Shown here piece after piece: positions 59,880-64,000 of a stretch of 64,000 bases of DNA. The notes below the pieces were generated by a model that saw nothing but the letters and a program-made list of their open reading frames with translations, was not told where the DNA came from and searched no databases. Source of the stretch: Sipunculus nudus (taxonomy: Eukaryota > Annelida > Sipuncula > Golfingiida > Sipunculidae); assembly GCA_026874595.1 (NCBI GenBank), contig CM049316.1:29431339-29495338 (forward strand), given 5' to 3'. Both the position numbers and the translations under genes were made by a program. The number at the start of each line of letters is the position of its first letter. Within the stretch, counting starts at the first letter, position 1.

Positions 59880-60180
59880 TAGGTGGCCCCACCAATACCT
59901 CAAAATCAGATATGACATATGTGACAAATATTGGTATAAAATTTGGTGATTATAGCTCTAGCCTTTTCTGAGATTTTAATTTTTGTGTGCTTTTTTGGAC
60001 AGATGACTAAGTTCAACCTCCCGTCACTCTGCCAAAAATCTCCGAACTGAAATCATTCGAACAAACTTGAGAGAGATTGTTCCAGGGATCATTTAAGTGA
60101 AATATTGGACAATTTGGCTGTACAGTTTCAGAGGAGAAGATTTTTAAAGGTTTTTAAGCTTTTTCTCTATAAAATCTAAA
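59880..60180. repeat. Inverted copy of the 55.98-56.29 kb repeat
   Basis: Matches in reverse: AGGTGGCCCCACCAATACC, CTCCGAACTGAAA, CGAACAAACTTGAGA, GAAATATTGGACAATTTGGC, GGAGAAGATTTTTAAAG. Confidence 0.8.
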
Positions 60181-60462
60181 TTAATGCAGATACCCATTAA
60201 AAAGCTCCAGGGCACCAAGTTTCACATGTGACTAATTCTTACATGTAATTTGGAGCTGCAAGCTCGGATGGTTTCCGACTTACAGCCATGGACAGCAGAA
60301 AGCCAGCCCTGGATGGCGGACGGCGGATGGCTGACGGACGACGCTGTGCCATCGCATAAGCTCACAGGTTCGCTAAAAAGAATAGTATTTTCACCAGGAC
60401 TCAGTCTCATTGCTTTCAAGAAAAGATGGTTCTCACAACTCTTTTCTCATTTTAATTTCAGG

Positions 60463-61097
60463 TTTATTTTAAGGTGCTGATAAAGGGAGATGAAATATGA
60501 CAAGTCCAAATGGAGGTAATTTTGGGCAGCATATTCCAGGCAGTACAAAAATCCAAATGCCACAAGATGTGACACCTTCACCAAACTGCCAAACGATGGC
60601 ACCTGCACTGACTCAAAACACTCCCAGTGACAACCAGCAAATTGCAGAACAGATGAGGCCAGTTATACCCAATACTACAGTGGCAGGATCTTCAAACCAA
60701 CCAGGTTTTATTATGCAGCCTTATCGACCAAAAACCCGTTTGGAAGTTCACGAGAAGGTTCAGGTCATTATGGATTCTGAAACATTTGGTTATTCTCAGA
60801 GGCAGCTGTCCAAGAAGTTCTGCATATCTTTAGGGTCTGTGAACAGGATTTTGAAAAGCAAGGATCAGATTTTGAATGAACATCATGTGACTAAGCAGTA
60901 CCAGAGCCTGTCCAAATGTATGCATCAATGGGTGCGTTCTCAAATTCAGTCTGGTCAGTTCCCAACAGCCGCTCAGGTTCAGGAGAAAGCATCTCAGATG
61001 GCTCAGCTACTGAGGATGGATGCTGGTGTGCCTGAAGCTTCTTGGGTTCAAGCCCTCTTGACCAAATTCTCATCAGAACACCTGCAACCCAACAAAC
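60463..61097 (+). CDS. CENP-B/pogo-type DNA-binding protein, 5' coding exon
   Basis: Start ATG at 60497, after a TTTTAATTTCAG acceptor at about 60462 and an in-frame stop. The exon gives 200 residues plus one base, ending CAACAAAC|GTATGT. Residues 1-75 are Pro/Gln/Asn-rich and probably disordered. About 76-130 is a CENP-B N-terminal (psq-like) helix-turn-helix: RLEVHEKVQVI, YSQRQLSKKF, SLGSVNRILKSK. About 138-196 is the second CENP-B/Tc5-type helix-turn-helix: MHQWVRSQIQSGQFP, QEKASQMAQLL, ASWVQALLTKF. Together they form the bipartite DNA-binding half of CENP-B, Jerky and pogo/Tigger transposases. No DDE domain follows within the window, so it may be a domesticated transposase-derived factor or one exon of a larger protein; the downstream exons are not visible. 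Confidence 0.82.
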
Positions 61098-61439
61098 GTA
61101 TGTACCACATCATTTCACATTTCTTATATATATATATCTATCTATAATCACTGGCAGGGTCATGCAAGTCTAAGGATGTGCATCTCCTTGCATTTTTTAA
61201 ATGAATATGAATTAATGAATTTGTCAGTCTGTTATGCAAATACAAATGTAGCAGAGAAGAGCTGTTGTAAAAATCTCCATAAGCCCAAGTGTGGCAAGAC
61301 TTATTACATCCCTTACATAGTGTTCCTATTGCATTCCTTCTGCCATTCCATTTCCAGTCTCTTCTATTCAATACTAACTTCAAACTTAAAAAATCTATGA
61401 TATTTGCATTGCTGTTTTGTAGAAAAGGTTTAAAGTTGT
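61098..61439. other. Start of intron of the CENP-B-like gene
   Basis: AT-rich with a short TA tract near 61125-61142. Continuation of the open frame to 61147 (YIYIYL) is intron read-through. The intron appears to run to the window end; no downstream exon recognised. Confidence 0.4.
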
Positions 61440-61725
61440 ACTACAAATTACAATTTTTCAGCAAATCTGTGAGTTTATGCGATGGCTCAGCATCATTCGT
61501 CCATCATTGTCCATATGTTAACCCATGCTATCTCAAACACCGTCAGAGCTAGCAGCATGAAATTTTATGGAAGAATCAGTCACATGTCAAACTCTATCAG
61601 ATTGAGCTTTTGTTTTTTGGCTATCTGCATTGACTTTAGATTTTAAAATCTGCCTGTAGTTATGGGTTCGATGAATTTTGGCCAAGTTACAGGAATTTGA
61701 CTTAGTCATTTAGCCAAGTAAACAT
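61440..61725. repeat. Dispersed ~285-bp repeat, copy 1
   Basis: Direct repeat of 63652-63937, very similar throughout: GTGAGTTTATGCGATGGCTC, CATCAGAGCTAGCAGCATGA-type and TTTAGCCAAGTAAACAT. It is interrupted at its 3' end by the SINE. Confidence 0.9.
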
Positions 61726-62027
61726 GGGGCGCGGTGGTGTAATGGTTAAGGTGCCGGGCTCATGATCGAGAGGTAGTAAGTTTGATTCCAGGTCAGACAC
61801 CCACCGTGCCAAGACCCCTAGGCAAGGTCCCAACTGCAAGTGTGCCTCTGTCCACCCAGCAGTAGAAATGGGTACCAGTAAATACTGGGAAGCTAACCTG
61901 CGATGGACTAGCATCCCATCCAGGAGGAGTTTAACTCCTAAGTCGCTTCATGCTACCCAAACCGGGATAAGCTCCGGCCTGATGAGCTATTAGGCTCGGT
62001 AGTAAAAGCCCTGCAGACTTTAGCTAA
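61726..62027 (+). mobile_element. tRNA-derived SINE
   Basis: The tRNA-like head has an A box (TGGTGTAATGGTTAAGG, about 61734-61750) and a B box (GTTTGATTCCAGG, about 61780-61792), the internal RNA polymerase III promoter. It is followed by a body with CCTGCGATGGACTAGCATCC and CATCCAGGAGGAGTTTAACT, a conserved word type in marine-animal SINEs. It is inserted after AAGTAAACAT in the 61.44 kb repeat, whose uninterrupted copy is at 63.65 kb. The 3' end is uncertain. Confidence 0.85.
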
Positions 62028-62130
62028 CCTTTTTAGCTCAGCTGACTATAAGTCATCTGAGCTATAGTCGTGGTCCATTGTCTGTCGTCCGTCTAGCCGT
62101 CCGTCCGTCCATAGATGTGGCACGTTTTGA
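62028..62130. repeat. Inverted AGCTCAGCTGACT terminus with (CCGT)n
   Basis: TTTTAGCTCAGCTGACTATA, GTGGTCCATTGTCTGTCGTC and GTCCGTCCGTCC are the reverse of the terminus at 10600-10690 and 36420-36507. Confidence 0.75.
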
Positions 62131-63651
62131 AACTGTAAGACCTAGGAATCCAAATTCGGCATAATGTGAGAAGTCCCCAAGATCCAAGCGGAAAACTGGG
62201 TCTTTGCGACTTTGTTCCTTTGAGAAATTAAGGAAAAACCTCAATTTTTTTCTCAAAAACCTATTTTCACACTTCAGGAACGTCTAATATCAAAACCACT
62301 CATCTGTTTTTCCTCATATTTGCCATAAATATTCCTCCATATAGTTCCTATGTACATGCCAGAAATTAGGTCTGTATTATATAACTTAAAAAAGTTATGG
62401 GCTCAAACATAATGCATTTTGTAAAAAATCAGTAAAGATATTTGATCACTTAACACAAACATGTTAAAACTAAGGACTTTTTTTCCAGTAATATAACTTT
62501 AAATAATCAAAATTAAATTTTATACCCAAAATTAGATCAAAATCTTTAAAATTTTTTAAAAATATTAGCAAAAATAAAAAAATTGGTACTTTAAATTTTG
62601 CCCAACTTTGTCCACGGCACATTTTTTTCTGTAAGTACTGTGGATTTAATTTTCACAGCATGTGCACATAAGGATTTAATCTGTTAAAATCTGAAAAATG
62701 AAACTAAAAGCTGCAAAATTAGGCTAGTTATTGAATTTTTTTGGAGGCTCTTGTTGTATTCCCTTACATTGTCAAGCAGTCCTCTTTGGTCACTGTAGGT
62801 CATTCAGTGCAGCTCTCTATGCTCCCCAGGCATAATGTTATGCAATCCCATCACTAGGGCAAGCCCTCTCTCCACTGAGTTGAGCTTGATCAGGTTGTCT
62901 GCAGTTAATACCATACCACAGGGAGCCTTTTTCTCCCCCCCCCCCCCCTCCCCCATTCTGTTGACAGACCTGTACTATGAACTAGATGAATCTTAAAATT
63001 AACATTTTTTTTCAGCAACGCGCAGTAACAACGGAGACCCCTCCCCCCACCCACCCCTTCAATACACAGGACTAATGTGCTTTATTTAATGTTAAATAAA
63101 TTCTTTTTGATGAGACTTGGACAATTTTGATTTTTTTAAAGAAATTTCAGGAATTTAATCCTAATATTCAAATGTGATAAAATATTAGGATCTAATGTAA
63201 GTGCTAACTGACAAGATTTAAGAAGATATAAATGCCTTGTAGCATTTGATTTATATCTCTTAAAGTTGGCGGGGCCTAGGTGTGAATAACACTGTTAACT
63301 TAGTATTAAAATTAGGAATATTGGTCAAACTTTGTGGGATTAATTTTTAACTCATATGGCCATATATTTGACTTTGGAAAACTTAATTACCTTCACACAT
63401 TATTTGTTATGAAATGTTACTTTTATATAACACTTACCATAGGCCTATTAGTTCCCTTGGTGCATCACTAAATGGTTTAGCTCATGTCCATTATTCTATA
63501 ATTTACAGAGTTTCATTTTAGCAGGGCCATTTTCTCATAGCTTTTCTAATGATAATATACATGAAAAACCAAAAGAAATAAAATTATTTTGCAGTTACTA
63601 ATATTTTCCAAAATTCAGCTGAGCGATGTGACCTATGGGTCCCTTCTTTTA
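62131..63651. other. Intronic DNA, nothing recognised but low-complexity runs
   Basis: Poly-C runs near 62935-62950 and 63040-63055. A TTTTTTTTCAG acceptor-like site at about 63006-63016 is followed by GC-richer sequence but no coding similarity. A terminus motif CAGCTGAGCGATGTGACCTATGG lies near 63617. Confidence 0.4.
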
Positions 63652-64000
63652 CCTACAAATTACAATTTTGCAGCAAATCTGTGAGCTTATGCGATGGCTC
63701 AGCGTCATCTGTCAATCATTGTCCATACGTTAACCCATGCTATCTCAAACACCATCAGAGCTAGCAGCATGAAATTGTATGGAAGAATCAGTCACATGTC
63801 AAACTCAGATTGAGCTTTTGTTTTGGCTATCTGCATTGACTTTAGATTTTTAAAATCTGCCTGAAGTTTATGGGTTCGATGAATTTTGGCCGAGTTAGAG
63901 GAATTTGACTTAGTCATTTAGCCAAGTAAGCATACTGCCATGACAATCTGAGACACAACAGGAGCTAGCTAGCAGCACCAAAATTTTTAGCAAATGTTGG
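63652..64000. repeat. Dispersed ~285-bp repeat, copy 2
   Basis: Uninterrupted copy of 61440-61725 that continues past the SINE insertion point into AGCATACTGCCATGACAATC and the window end. Confidence 0.85.

Overview
The window is animal nuclear DNA, most likely from a mollusc and perhaps a bivalve. This is inferred from AT-rich non-coding DNA with long (TA)n arrays, intron-type splice signals, a vertebrate-style single-exon Toll-like receptor, and dispersed repeats of kinds I associate with molluscs (Helentron-like elements with internal tandem repeats, tRNA-derived SINEs, TTAA-flanked MITEs). No bacterial-style operons, rRNA or CRISPR arrays are visible. Only three loci look like real protein genes; nearly everything else is mobile or tandem repeat DNA.

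Region 1 (1-21.1 kb) is a small Toll-like receptor cluster. One intact TLR (13375-15756, +) has signal peptide, LRRs, LRRCT, transmembrane helix and TIR domain. A full-length but broken relative lies on the minus strand (21039-18713), and a short relict of a TIR domain with matching 3' flank lies near the left edge (805-1123, -). The two minus-strand copies share about 0.8 kb of flank, so they arose by segmental duplication.

Region 2 (21.3-33.1 kb) is repeat-rich: a pogo-like non-autonomous DNA transposon (21816-22897), a Helentron-like element with ~280-bp internal tandem repeats (23568-25559), and a ~184-bp tandem repeat (25580-26130). The rest is unassigned AT-rich DNA.

Region 3 (33.1-41.6 kb) holds an F-box/LRR-type ubiquitin-ligase adaptor gene on the minus strand. 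Its main exon is 33160-34320 and a candidate first exon lies 7.2 kb upstream at 41489-41537. The presumed intron carries repeats studded with nuclear-receptor half-sites and a second Helentron-like family.

Region 4 (42.3-56 kb) is a transposon graveyard: two ~500-bp TTAA-flanked MITEs, a 2.45-kb hAT-like insertion inside an (AG)n microsatellite, a 2.1-kb fold-back element whose ends are arrays of a 21-bp palindrome and which encloses a gutted LINE, a second LINE relic, exact tandem duplications, and a 313-bp hAT-type MITE with a perfect 8-bp target duplication.

Region 5 (56-64 kb) contains the 5' coding exon of a gene encoding a CENP-B/pogo-type DNA-binding protein (60497-61097, +), running off the window through an open intron. 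It is surrounded by inverted repeat copies, a palindromic TCTAGA cluster and a tRNA-derived SINE. All family names come from motif recognition without a database search.
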